Positions 15,285 to 22,486 of a stretch of DNA of 30,362 bases are shown piece by piece. The DNA lies in NCBI RefSeq assembly GCF_002505485.1, contig NZ_DAVG01000067.1, positions 1 to 30,362 on the forward strand, given 5' to 3'. The translations under genes and the position numbers were made by a program. Numbering within the stretch: the first letter of the stretch is position 1; each line of letters starts with the position of its first letter. The stretch is from Methanosarcina sp. UBA5. GTDB lineage: Archaea > Halobacteriota > Methanosarcinia > Methanosarcinales > Methanosarcinaceae. The notes under the pieces were generated by a model. It saw only the letters and a list, made by a program, of their open reading frames with translations. It was not told the origin of the DNA and made no database searches.

Positions 15285-16841
15285 TCAAAGCATACTTGCG
15301 GTCAAAACTTCCATATCAGCAGGAACCTTGGCTATGTTCCCTATCTTTACACCTATAAGGTTCTTAATTGCGTTACTTGAAGCAATATCAACGAGCCTCT
15401 GAGTAATTACGCCATCAAAAACTATGCTCTGGATGTTTTCCTTATAGGTTTTCAGCCTGCTCGCAAGATCCCGAACCGCAATCTCCTCTATTACCTTATC
15501 CTGGGAGTCGAGAATTCTGGCCGTTAAAGTTCCTTTCAGAGCTTCAACATGAGGCCTGAACCTGGCTGCTTCAGGAGAAACTGGGAGTGTCTTTACTGGG
15601 GCAGGAGAGACCCTGACCGCCTCACCCCCAGGAACTTTAACGGCCGTCGAAACCTTCTCGGCAGGCTTTTCTCTGGGAACTCTGACGGCAGCAGGAACTG
15701 CCCTTGCTGAAATATGAGGTTTTGTGACAACAGATCTTGTTTTGACTTTTTCTGGAGTCGCAGGAATTATTTCCGAGACTTTTTCAGCAGTTTTCCCAGG
15801 AAATTTTTCAAAAGTTTTTATAGGTCCAATTCCTCGCGTTTCTTCTTCCGGAAATTCCTCTCCGTAAAGGTCTGACTTTGGAGAGACCCTGTGAACCTTA
15901 ATACGCTTATGCAGCTTCTTTTCAGTAATTCTGGGGGCAATTTCAGGTGCCCTTGTCTTTCTTTTGGAACCCCTTTCCACTCTGCAGGCACCTTCTTCAC
16001 CTTCCCTCTCCTGAATTCCATACTTCTCGATGATCTGTTCTACAGGAACTTTCCGACGCAGAGCTCGTATAACTTCTTTTTGGACAAGATCCTCTACACA
16101 TTTTCCGTCGGGGGCACGGGCAACGTAGTCGATATCTGCCACTTGCAGGAGCTCACGTATTATGAGTTCTCCTCCACGATCTCCATCCGTAAAAGCTGTT
16201 ACTGTTTTCTTTTTAGTGAGCTCTGCAACTTCTGGAGGAATGTTTGTTCCCCCTACGCAGATGGTATTCTTTATACCATAGCGAAGCAGATTCAGAATGT
16301 CAGCTCTTCCCTCAAGAATAATAATGGCATCTGAGTTAAGTACATTCGGCCCACAGGGAATTCTGGACTTTCCATAGTAAGTGAGTTCATCAACTCTGAC
16401 GGACTGTCGGACTTCATCAGCCAGCTCCTGAGATTCGGGCACTGTCTCATCAAACATTTTGGTAAAAATGAGTTTTGCCCTTTCAATGATCTTCTTTCGC
16501 TTTACAGCTCTTACATCTTCTACCTGGAAAACCTCGATTTTGGCGCTGCAGGGTCCCACTCTGTCAATGGTCTCAAGTGACGCGGCAAGAATTGAGGTTT
16601 CGACTTTATCAAGGCTTGAGGGAACAAAGATATTTCCTTTGGTCTTTCCTCCTTTAGCCGTAACCATTACCTCGATCCTGCCAATCCTGCCAGTTTTTTG
16701 CAGGTCACGAAGATCAAGATCAGCCCCAAGTAATCCCTCAGTTTGCCCGAAGATCGCACCTACGATATCAGGACGTTCAATTACCCCATCCGCATTAATT
16801 TTAGAATGAATGATGTATTTTGTAGTATCTGTATTTTGCAT
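15285..16841 (-). CDS. dnaG: Archaeal DnaG-like primase / exosome-associated DnaG
   Basis: A 518-residue archaeal DnaG. In archaea this protein is a core component of the RNA exosome, where it aids degradation of poly(A)-rich RNA, and has primase activity in some species. The N-terminal domain (1-165) begins MQNTDTTKYIIHSK. The Toprim domain follows, with catalytic E177 in LEGRAD and the DxD pair D219/D221 in FTDGDRGG. A long basic, Pro/Lys/Val-rich linker (about 285-420) precedes a C-terminal domain (about 430-518) of the kind that contacts Csl4. The start at 16841 is chosen because AGGAG lies seven nucleotides upstream. A longer reading with five more residues from 16856 would put that AGGAG inside the gene. 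The linker is long and repetitive (several PREKPAEKVS-like segments). Confidence 0.92.
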   Translation of the reverse strand: MQNTDTTKYIIHSKINADGVIERPDIVGAIFGQTEGLLGADLDLRDLQKTGRIGRIEVMVTAKGGKTKGNIFVPSSLDKVETSILAASLETIDRVGPCSAKIEVFQVEDVRAVKRKKIIERAKLIFTKMFDETVPESQELADEVRQSVRVDELTYYGKSRIPCGPNVLNSDAIIILEGRADILNLLRYGIKNTICVGGTNIPPEVAELTKKKTVTAFTDGDRGGELIIRELLQVADIDYVARAPDGKCVEDLVQKEVIRALRRKVPVEQIIEKYGIQEREGEEGACRVERGSKRKTRAPEIAPRITEKKLHKRIKVHRVSPKSDLYGEEFPEEETRGIGPIKTFEKFPGKTAEKVSEIIPATPEKVKTRSVVTKPHISARAVPAAVRVPREKPAEKVSTAVKVPGGEAVRVSPAPVKTLPVSPEAARFRPHVEALKGTLTARILDSQDKVIEEIAVRDLASRLKTYKENIQSIVFDGVITQRLVDIASSNAIKNLIGVKIGNIAKVPADMEVLTASML

Positions 16842-16880
16842 GTGAATTCTCCTCATATATTGTGAATGATTTATCGTGAT

Positions 16881-16894
16881 AGTTTTATAAAACT
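16881..16894 (-). promoter_or_regulatory. Palindromic TATA box of dnaG
   Basis: AGTTTTATAAAACT is a perfect 14-bp palindrome containing a TATA element. Read on the minus strand it predicts a dnaG start site near 16863, giving a leader of about 22 nt that still includes the AGGAG at 16849-16853. The symmetry would allow firing in both directions. Confidence 0.55.
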
Positions 16895-16938
16895 AAATTC
16901 CATAGGAATTTTATTCATAGCAATCACAATTGATTGCT
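16895..16938. promoter_or_regulatory. Two adjacent perfect dyads upstream of the dnaG promoter
   Basis: AAATTCC-ATA-GGAATTT (16895-16911) and AGCAATCA-CAAT-TGATTGCT (16919-16938) are perfect inverted repeats with 7- and 8-bp arms. They abut the dnaG TATA palindrome on its upstream side, the position at which archaeal activators or repressors bind. A role as RNA hairpins is also possible if the + strand is transcribed. Confidence 0.5.
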
Positions 16939-17107
16939 TTTGTGAATTAGATCCGTCGAGTTTCCTGATAATACAAACTATTCTCTAGACTCCGAAAACT
17001 CGTAAAGCTCTGGACAACGCAAAAATAGTAAAAAATCAGATTTCATACCGAATCAGGAATAAAACACCCTTGAAGAGGCAGATTTAAGAATTAATTATAA
17101 CTGTAGC

Positions 17108-17532
17108 CGGAAAGATAGTTCCGAACCTGCCTAGAGTTTCCATTTATACTTATGCCAGGAGACATGATCCGGCAGAGTGCCAGAAATTTACGTTATCTTG
17201 GGGAGTTCTTACCTTATGAGAACCTAGTAAATTCCCAGACCTGCATTATAGCCTAGCTTAAGGCTCTCTTAGATTAAGAATCTCTTAACTTTCAAGTGAG
17301 CAGGCAATAATACCTGCGTTGTTCCTGAGGCTTTCCAATATCTGCCCGAAAGCCCTTTTCCTAACATAAGTTTTTATTATGACCCTGAGATAAACTTCAG
17401 AGCCGAAAGCCAAAAGATGTGTTCACTTTTCAATTAGCCTGATAACTAAGGTTTTCAATAAATACCCTAAAAGCGGGTAATCCGGGCATGAAGCAGATAT
17501 ACGCCAGACGCCCTATCCCATAGTTTAGGGGC
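17108..17532. other. Hairpin-dense region without ORFs (possible structured RNA locus)
   Basis: The gap 16939-18360 has no ORF above 60 codons. Within it I count at least seven short perfect stems: CGGAA/TTCCG (17108-17123), GGCA/TGCC (17171-17181), GTTCT/AGAAC inside TGGG/CCCA (17199-17237), AGCCT/AGGCT (17250-17265), AGATT/AATCT (17271-17283), TACCC/GGGTA (17463-17479) and CCCTA/TAGGG (17511-17530). I could not match RNase P RNA or SRP RNA consensus motifs. It may be a lineage-specific RNA or decayed sequence. Confidence 0.3.
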
Positions 17533-17559
17533 TCTGTAGTGATAATTGGTAAGCGGTAA

Positions 17560-17625
17560 ATGAAATACGCATCAGGCTTATCGAGAGCACTTTTTGACTT
17601 TTACTTCATGGGCGATGATATATGA
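17560..17625 (+). CDS. Possible 21-codon micro-ORF
   Basis: An ATG-initiated reading frame of 21 codons ending in TGA encodes MKYASGLSRALFDFYFMGDD plus one residue. Upstream GGTAAGCGGTAA is only a weak ribosome-binding site. It lies just after the CCCTA/TAGGG hairpin. The composition (aromatic core between polar ends) is not random-looking, but a frame of this length is expected by chance. I list it only because the surrounding 1.5 kb has no other candidate gene. Confidence 0.15.
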   Translation: MKYASGLSRALFDFYFMGDDI

Positions 17626-18047
17626 ATTCCAGCTTTACGTTGAATGGTTATTTTAACCCTGAGTGATAATGTAGTAAATCTGAAGTTTTTATTATATTTG
17701 CATGTGAATTAGTTACATTGGATTATCTTTACGAATTTAGCAATGATGAATAGGTGAAGTTGTTAATCAATGATATAATCTGACAGAACAGTTCCCTCCC
17801 GCCTTTAAAGGAATCTCGGCAAATGAGGACCCCTGTGCGTCATATATTAAACTCATGTATTTAATGCCGGCAGGCTTTAAGAACTTTGTGGTTATTTAAA
17901 GAGTTTTATCAAATCAGAATCATTTTTTTGTGTCTGATATTTTGGAAATAAGATACTTTGAAAACGATTTCAGAAGAAGTCTTTTAGAACAGGTCAAAAT
18001 AAATTGAGAAAGTGCGATAAATAATATGGCGGAAAAATTTAGAAAAG

Positions 18048-18057
18048 TATATATAAA
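18048..18057 (+). promoter_or_regulatory. Strong TATA box for the candidate small RNA
   Basis: TATATATAAA at 18048-18057, preceded by a purine-rich AGAAAAG that fits a BRE element. The predicted start, 22-27 nt from the box centre, is 18075-18079, which coincides with the first base of the stem-loop at 18078. Confidence 0.6.
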
Positions 18058-18077
18058 AAAAAGGACTTGTAAAAAAT

Positions 18078-18180
18078 TGAACGGGCGAGACATAGAAACT
18101 TTTTTATGTACTAACCCCCCACTCCCAAACTCGCTCGTTCAGACCCCCTTGAATATTTATGAGTAATTTTCGCGCTTTTT
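18078..18180 (+). ncRNA. Candidate small RNA with a 12-bp closing stem and a C-rich loop
   Basis: TGAACGGGCGAG (18078-18089) pairs over its full length with CTCGCTCGTTCA (18130-18141), with one G-U pair. Inside, ACATA (18090-18094) pairs with TATGT (18105-18109). The 20 nt between the inner and outer 3' arms (18110-18129) are C-rich and unpaired, with the core ACCCCCCACTCCC, and would suit binding to G-rich ribosome-binding sites. CCCCC recurs at 18144-18148. T-rich runs at 18167-18170 and 18176-18180 could terminate transcription. The position exactly downstream of a strong TATA box argues for an independent RNA. The alternative is a structured leader of the flavoprotein gene at 18361, but that gene has its own TATA-like ACTTATAATA at 18327-18336. 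Confidence 0.5.
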
Positions 18181-18360
18181 CCAGACTATACCAAAGGCCT
18201 ATTTTCACTTGGAAAGGGTAGACTCAAGTGACTTGTCTTTCAAAAAGAGCCTGATTAAATAGACTTGAGAAATCACTTTGAGAATTCCCCGCTTATTAGC
18301 CTGAAAGCTTTTTGGTTGCTTAAAAACTTATAATAGGCGTTAAACACAATTACTGAGAGT

Positions 18361-19839
18361 ATGGGAAGCGATTTTGGCACAGAAAGCGCTGCAGATAAAA
18401 TCCAGAAAGCAGCCGGAGCTAACGGAAAATATCAGGAACCGGTATCCGCACAGAACCCTGAAAGAAAAGATCCTGTAAAAGTGATTATTATAGGAGGAGG
18501 GGCCTGTGGCATGGCGGTTGCTACCAAGATTCGAAGACAGAGCGATTTTGAGATTACCGTAATTTCAAGAGATTCCCATACTGCTTACAGCCATTGCGGA
18601 ATCCCTTTTGTTCTGAGCCGGGAAATTGAGAGTTTTGAAAAATTAATAGTGAAGCCCCAGGATTTTTTCAAAAAAAATCGGATAGACGTCAGGCTAAACG
18701 AGTGTGCCAGCTCAATAGACCTGGATTTAAAAGTTGTTCGAACAGGAGAAGGGACTTATCCTTTTGACAAGCTCGTTATCGCCACAGGCAGCCTACCCTT
18801 TATACCTCTAACAGGCAGCGCAAATATTCTACCTTATGGTGTTTTTACTCTGAGGAGTCTTGATGATGGAGTACTTTTTGAAAAAGCCCTGGAAACTGTT
18901 GAGAAAGTCTGCATAATAGGTGCAGGAACAATAGGAATAGAGTGTGCAGCGGCCCTTTCGAAAAGGGGAATTAAAACCTTCCTCATAAGTAGAAGCAAAA
19001 ACCTGCTTTCCAGACAACTGGATCCGGACATTTCAGAAATCATTAGGGAATATCTGGAAAGTCTCGGGATTGAGGTCATCTCCGGGGAACTTGCGACTTT
19101 TCCTGATAATTTATGGAGGGAAAAAACACTATACGTAGGAGATAGGCAGCTTCCTGCAGATCTAGTGCTTCTTGCAAGTGGGGTTAGACCTGAGGTTTCT
19201 CTTGCCCTGGAAGCCGGGATCGAAATAGGGAAAGCTGGAGGGATAATTGTAAATGAAATGCTCCAGGTTAAGGCAGGAGAAGAATTTCTTCCCTATGTGT
19301 ATGCAGGTGGGGAATGTGTGGAAGTAACGGACTTTATAACAGGGGAAGCAGAGTTAAGTCAGCTGGGCACGACAGCCCGACATATGGCCGATATAATCGG
19401 TAATAATATCATAGGAAAGCATACTCCTCTCGGGCCGCTTGCCAATCCCTGGATAGCCGTGGCAGGAGATTTACAATTTGGCGGAGTTGGCATTACCTCA
19501 AAAGAGGCTGAAAGCCATGGAATAAAAATAAGCACAGGATTTTCCCGGGGGCGTACAAGAGCTTCCTATTATCCGGGCCGGAAAGACTTGTACATTAAAC
19601 TCCTGTTCAAAGACGATGTTCTGGTTGGTGCGCAGCTTGCCGGAGGAGAGGGGATAAAGGAAAGGATCGATACCCTTTCCCTTGCAATCCGAAAGAAGGC
19701 TACCGTTAGAGACCTTCTTGACCTGGAAACTTGCTATGCACCACCGGTCTCTATGCTTGTGGACCCTCTCAGGCCAGCTGTAAAAGCCGCAATCCGGAGT
19801 ATAAAGGAAAAGAAAGGAAAGGAAATGGAAGGAAAGTAA
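18361..19839 (+). CDS. FAD/NAD(P)H disulfide oxidoreductase, CoA-disulfide reductase/NADH oxidase type
   Basis: A 492-residue flavoprotein of the class with a single active-site cysteine (CoA-disulfide reductase, NADH oxidase, polysulfide reductase). The FAD Rossmann motif is VIIIGGGACG at about residues 41-50. The redox Cys is C79 in AYSHCGIPF. The NAD(P)H-binding motif IIGAGTIG is at about 185-192. ATG-type second FAD contacts appear at IATGSLP and YAGGEC. The C-terminal dimerisation domain starts near residue 370 and is typical for the family. The likely role is thiol redox homeostasis (CoA disulfide, polysulfide or O2 reduction); the substrate cannot be told. The 38-residue segment before the Rossmann fold is unusual and charged. 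The start at 18361 lies only about 25 nt after a TATA-like element (18327-18336), so the mRNA may be nearly leaderless. rtcA follows 71 nt after the stop. Confidence 0.85.
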   Translation: MGSDFGTESAADKIQKAAGANGKYQEPVSAQNPERKDPVKVIIIGGGACGMAVATKIRRQSDFEITVISRDSHTAYSHCGIPFVLSREIESFEKLIVKPQDFFKKNRIDVRLNECASSIDLDLKVVRTGEGTYPFDKLVIATGSLPFIPLTGSANILPYGVFTLRSLDDGVLFEKALETVEKVCIIGAGTIGIECAAALSKRGIKTFLISRSKNLLSRQLDPDISEIIREYLESLGIEVISGELATFPDNLWREKTLYVGDRQLPADLVLLASGVRPEVSLALEAGIEIGKAGGIIVNEMLQVKAGEEFLPYVYAGGECVEVTDFITGEAELSQLGTTARHMADIIGNNIIGKHTPLGPLANPWIAVAGDLQFGGVGITSKEAESHGIKISTGFSRGRTRASYYPGRKDLYIKLLFKDDVLVGAQLAGGEGIKERIDTLSLAIRKKATVRDLLDLETCYAPPVSMLVDPLRPAVKAAIRSIKEKKGKEMEGK

Positions 19840-19871
19840 AAGGAAGACAGCAGGATAGAGGAAGATGAAAT

Positions 19872-19907
19872 CAGGAAATGTGGGGGAAGCAGGAAATGTG
19901 GGGAAAG
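19872..19907 (+). repeat. 18-bp tandem duplication carrying start codons just before rtcA
   Basis: Two adjacent 18-bp units (19872-19889 and 19890-19907) match at 17 of 18 positions and read CAGGAAATGTGGGGRAAG. Each carries an AGGA, an in-frame ATG (19878, 19896) and a G-run. The duplication produces two extra possible starts that would append the repeated peptide MWGKQE/MWGKQ. The G-run of the second unit serves as ribosome-binding site for the ATG at 19911. Confidence 0.75.
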
Positions 19908-19910
19908 CAA

Positions 19911-20906
19911 ATGTTAGAGATCGACGGCTCTTACGGTGAAGGTGGAGGGCAGTTGGTCAGAACGGCTATTGCTCTTTCCGCAGTCACCGGGAAAGAGATA
20001 AGGATTACGAATATCAGGAAAAACAGGCCAAATCCAGGCCTGAAGCAGCAGCATTTAAAGGCTCTGGAAACTGCAGCTAGGATCTGTAAGGCTCGGATTT
20101 CGGGACTTTTTCCAGGCTCTACTGAGCTTTCTTTTGCTCCAGTAGAAATAGAGGGGGGAAAATATAATATTGATATTGGGACCGCAGGAAGCATAACCCT
20201 GCTCCTTCAGTGCATTATGCCAGCCCTGCCGTTTGCGAAAGAAGAGGTTGAACTCACGGTAATAGGAGGAACCGACGTGGCCTGGTCTCCGACAATGGAC
20301 TACCTGCAGCATGTTACCTTCAGGGCTCTGGAGCGGCTTGGATATTCAGGCAGCGCAACTCTGAAAGAACATGGCTACTACCCCAAAGGGGGAGGAAAAA
20401 TTTCAGCTTATTTTAAACCGTGCAGGCTGCGAGGATTTCATTTTTTAAAAGAAGAGGAACAAATCAAGGGAATTTCTCATGCCTCGAATCTTCCGGCTCA
20501 TGTACCTTTACGCCAGTCCGAAGCGGCCAGTACAAGATTAATGGAGGCCGGATATCCTTCTCAGATCGAAACTCAATCCTTTGAAGCTTTTTCCACTGGA
20601 AGCGGGATAACCCTCTGGACAGGCTATATAGGCGGGAGTGCCCTTGGGGAAAGAGGGCTTCCCGCAGAAAAGGTAGGCAAACATGCTGCAGACGAAATTA
20701 TTCCTGAACTTAAAGCAGGAGCCTCGGTGGACATCCATCTGGCAGACCAGCTAATACCGTACATGGCTCTTGCAGGAAATAGTTCTTACACCGTCCGTGA
20801 ACTGTCTCTTCATGCTACGACAAATATCTGGGTTACTGAACAGTTTCTGGATGTCAAATTCAGGATAGAGAAAAAAGAAGGCCTTTTTGAGGTATCCGTG
20901 GGTTGA
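19911..20906 (+). CDS. rtcA: RNA 3'-terminal phosphate cyclase
   Basis: A 331-residue RtcA, which uses ATP to convert an RNA 3'-phosphate to a 2',3'-cyclic phosphate through an enzyme-AMP intermediate. The family N-terminus LEIDGSYGEGGGQLVRTA is intact. RPNPGLKQQHL, DIGTAGSITLLLQ, GGTDVAWSPTMDY and YYPKGGGK follow. Near the C-terminus SLHATTNIW supplies the His expected to form the AMP adduct. The length is standard. Family starts lie immediately before the EIDGS motif, so I use the ATG at 19911; upstream in-frame ATGs at 19878 and 19896 belong to the 18-bp duplication. Convergent kptA lies 300 bp downstream. Two RNA-end enzymes side by side suggests a shared setting in tRNA splicing or RNA repair. 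Confidence 0.92.
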   Translation: MLEIDGSYGEGGGQLVRTAIALSAVTGKEIRITNIRKNRPNPGLKQQHLKALETAARICKARISGLFPGSTELSFAPVEIEGGKYNIDIGTAGSITLLLQCIMPALPFAKEEVELTVIGGTDVAWSPTMDYLQHVTFRALERLGYSGSATLKEHGYYPKGGGKISAYFKPCRLRGFHFLKEEEQIKGISHASNLPAHVPLRQSEAASTRLMEAGYPSQIETQSFEAFSTGSGITLWTGYIGGSALGERGLPAEKVGKHAADEIIPELKAGASVDIHLADQLIPYMALAGNSSYTVRELSLHATTNIWVTEQFLDVKFRIEKKEGLFEVSVG

Positions 20907-21070
20907 AAGAGGAAAGGAAAAGCAGATACAGGGAAATGGGATAAGAAAGAGGTAAAAGAGAGAAGATAAAAGGAAGTTGGAGTGAGAAGAGAAAGAAAAG
21001 AGAAGAAAAAGTATCACAAATAATTTACTGGAAATTTTAAAAGTCAGTCTTTTAAAGTTATTCTTTTTAG

Positions 21071-21182
21071 GACTTACGCATTTTATATACAAAACCAAGC
21101 ACAATAGACGTTATAGCTAAATATGAGTTTTAGACGGTTAAAGGTTTAACGCTATCGATTTCTCGTTTCAACCACGTAAGTC
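21071..21182. mobile_element. Possible MITE-like element with GACTTACG terminal inverted repeats
   Basis: GACTTACG (21071-21078) and CGTAAGTC (21175-21182) are perfect 8-bp inverted repeats delimiting 112 bp of AT-rich non-coding DNA. With neighbouring bases the match is 10 of 12 (TA.GACTTACG). ACTTACGCA-type ends occur on several insertion-sequence families, which is why I suspect a non-autonomous remnant. I see no target-site duplication and no transposase. The element lies in the 300-bp gap between convergent rtcA and kptA, the rest of which is a purine-rich tract with no gene (20907-21070). Confidence 0.3.
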
Positions 21183-21208
21183 ATACTTTTGAAATCAGCC
21201 CTTTAAAG

Positions 21209-21832
21209 TCAATCTTCAACGACAAAGAGGTATTCAGGAGGTATCTTTTCCGCAAGTACGATGTCATCAGTTGCAAGTTTGAGAGAGATCCCTTCTTCCT
21301 GAGCTTTAAAGGCATTGATTTGAAGGATAACAGGGTTTTCAGTATGAATAAGGGCCACTTCTACTGCCTTTTCATATGAGGTGCTGAGGTGGACATATCT
21401 TTGTTTTATCGGAAAAATTCCGTTCTCCAGCAGAACATCAACTTCTTCAGGGCTCACCCCATAATATAGATATGGAGAATCGCTTTCCCTGTAATCCAGA
21501 TCAATGTTGACAGAGTGCCCGTAACGTGCCCTGATTCTGGAATCGCGGATCTCATACCTTCCTTTTTCATCAGATTCTACAAGGGCGTAAAGGTATTCCT
21601 TCCTCATCCAGCTGTATCGCTTTCTCATAACGTCACAGAAAGCGTTGAGATTGACCCAGCCGAATCTGTCCATTTCAACTCCTACCGATTCTGGAAAATG
21701 CCGGAGAGTGCCAGATACAAACCTGCCAAGCTTTTCTTCCTTGTTGTCGTCCAGTAGGTATCTTCCAGGGCGTTTACACTGCAGACAGCTGCCTCCTCTA
21801 AAATAGCCGTGCTCAGTGCATTTTCGAATCAT
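21209..21832 (-). CDS. kptA: tRNA/RNA 2'-phosphotransferase (KptA/Tpt1) with zinc-ribbon-like N-terminus
   Basis: A 207-residue Tpt1/KptA enzyme, which removes an internal RNA 2'-phosphate by NAD-dependent ADP-ribosylation. In eukaryotes it completes tRNA splicing; in archaea the substrate is unsettled. Family motifs are LRHFPES (R44, H45), FGWVNLNAF, RARYGHSV (R103, H106), YYGVSPE, YVHLSTSYEKA and the terminal IPPEYL. The four catalytic Arg/His positions of the family appear intact. Unlike the shortest homologues it starts with C5, H8, C16 and C19 (CTEHGY then CLQC), a likely zinc site for RNA binding. The ATG at 21832 has only a weak GTGAT upstream. It is convergent with rtcA. Confidence 0.9.
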   Translation of the reverse strand: MIRKCTEHGYFRGGSCLQCKRPGRYLLDDNKEEKLGRFVSGTLRHFPESVGVEMDRFGWVNLNAFCDVMRKRYSWMRKEYLYALVESDEKGRYEIRDSRIRARYGHSVNIDLDYRESDSPYLYYGVSPEEVDVLLENGIFPIKQRYVHLSTSYEKAVEVALIHTENPVILQINAFKAQEEGISLKLATDDIVLAEKIPPEYLFVVED

Positions 21833-21964
21833 GGTATCACGTACATAATGAAACTTTACTATAAATAAGGTTTTGTTTTAAGTTTTATTTTGACAAAGCT
21901 GCAAAGTTAAATTGTAACTATTCAGCCTAGATAAAACAACATCAATAGCCATCTTTACTAAAAT

Positions 21965-22282
21965 TCAATAGACAAATTTCTGTAAATTGATTTTCTTTGA
22001 TTGTTGGCGAGTTTTAGAATATCTTTTAGCTTGAAAACCTGAGAAGGCAGAATATACTGATAAGCATGTGTATAGTTTATTAAGCGGGCATAGTTTATTA
22101 ATATTGATTCCACGTTGTTGAAAAATACTTTCATCGGGCATACGGTAATCTTTAGTAGGACTGCTTGCATACCGTAGCACAATATCTAAAGTAATTTTAC
22201 GGCCATCGTGTTCAAACTTAAAATCAAAAAGAATAAAAGGAATTATAGAAGGTATTTGATTATGACCGTTTTTATCATTCAT
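21965..22282 (-). pseudogene. Doubtful 105-aa ORF, possibly a frameshifted gene remnant
   Basis: I do not recognise this ORF. Its first half (IPSIIPFILFDFKFEHDGR, then VLRYASSPTKDYRMPDE) looks protein-like. The second half becomes rich in Lys and Ser and loses that character. An overlapping frame (21958-22182) reads ILINYARLINYTHAYQYILP and onwards, which looks more natural there. One shift near 22140 would join the two halves. No convincing ribosome-binding site precedes the ATG at 22282. It could be a decayed gene, a programmed shift, or chance in AT-rich DNA. The remaining gap sequence (21833-21964 and 22283-22486) holds only promoter-like AT-rich stretches. Confidence 0.25.
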
Positions 22283-22486
22283 TAAAAGGTGTAATTAAAA
22301 AGTTAATGTGCTTAGACTTGTAAATTTATAATTTACTAACCTGTAATCTACTTGTCTCTTAACAGTTTTTGAATTTTATACTATACCCTGAACCGGATTC
22401 AAAATATTTATCATTAACCGGTGTTGCCCAGGAATTGAGGCAAATAATAAACACTGAAGATAGAAATCATACATTAAGGAGATAAT

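Noticed and set aside
17743..17783. C/D box small RNA (ATGATGA ... CTGA)
   Set aside because: C-like and D-like boxes are present 41 nt apart, but no D'/C' pair and no terminal stem are visible; too short for a typical archaeal double guide.
16900..18050. RNase P RNA or SRP (7S) RNA gene in the large gap
   Set aside because: I searched by eye for the conserved P4-forming blocks of RNase P RNA and the GGAAG-type loop of SRP helix 8 context and did not find them; the GC content is also too low for these RNAs.
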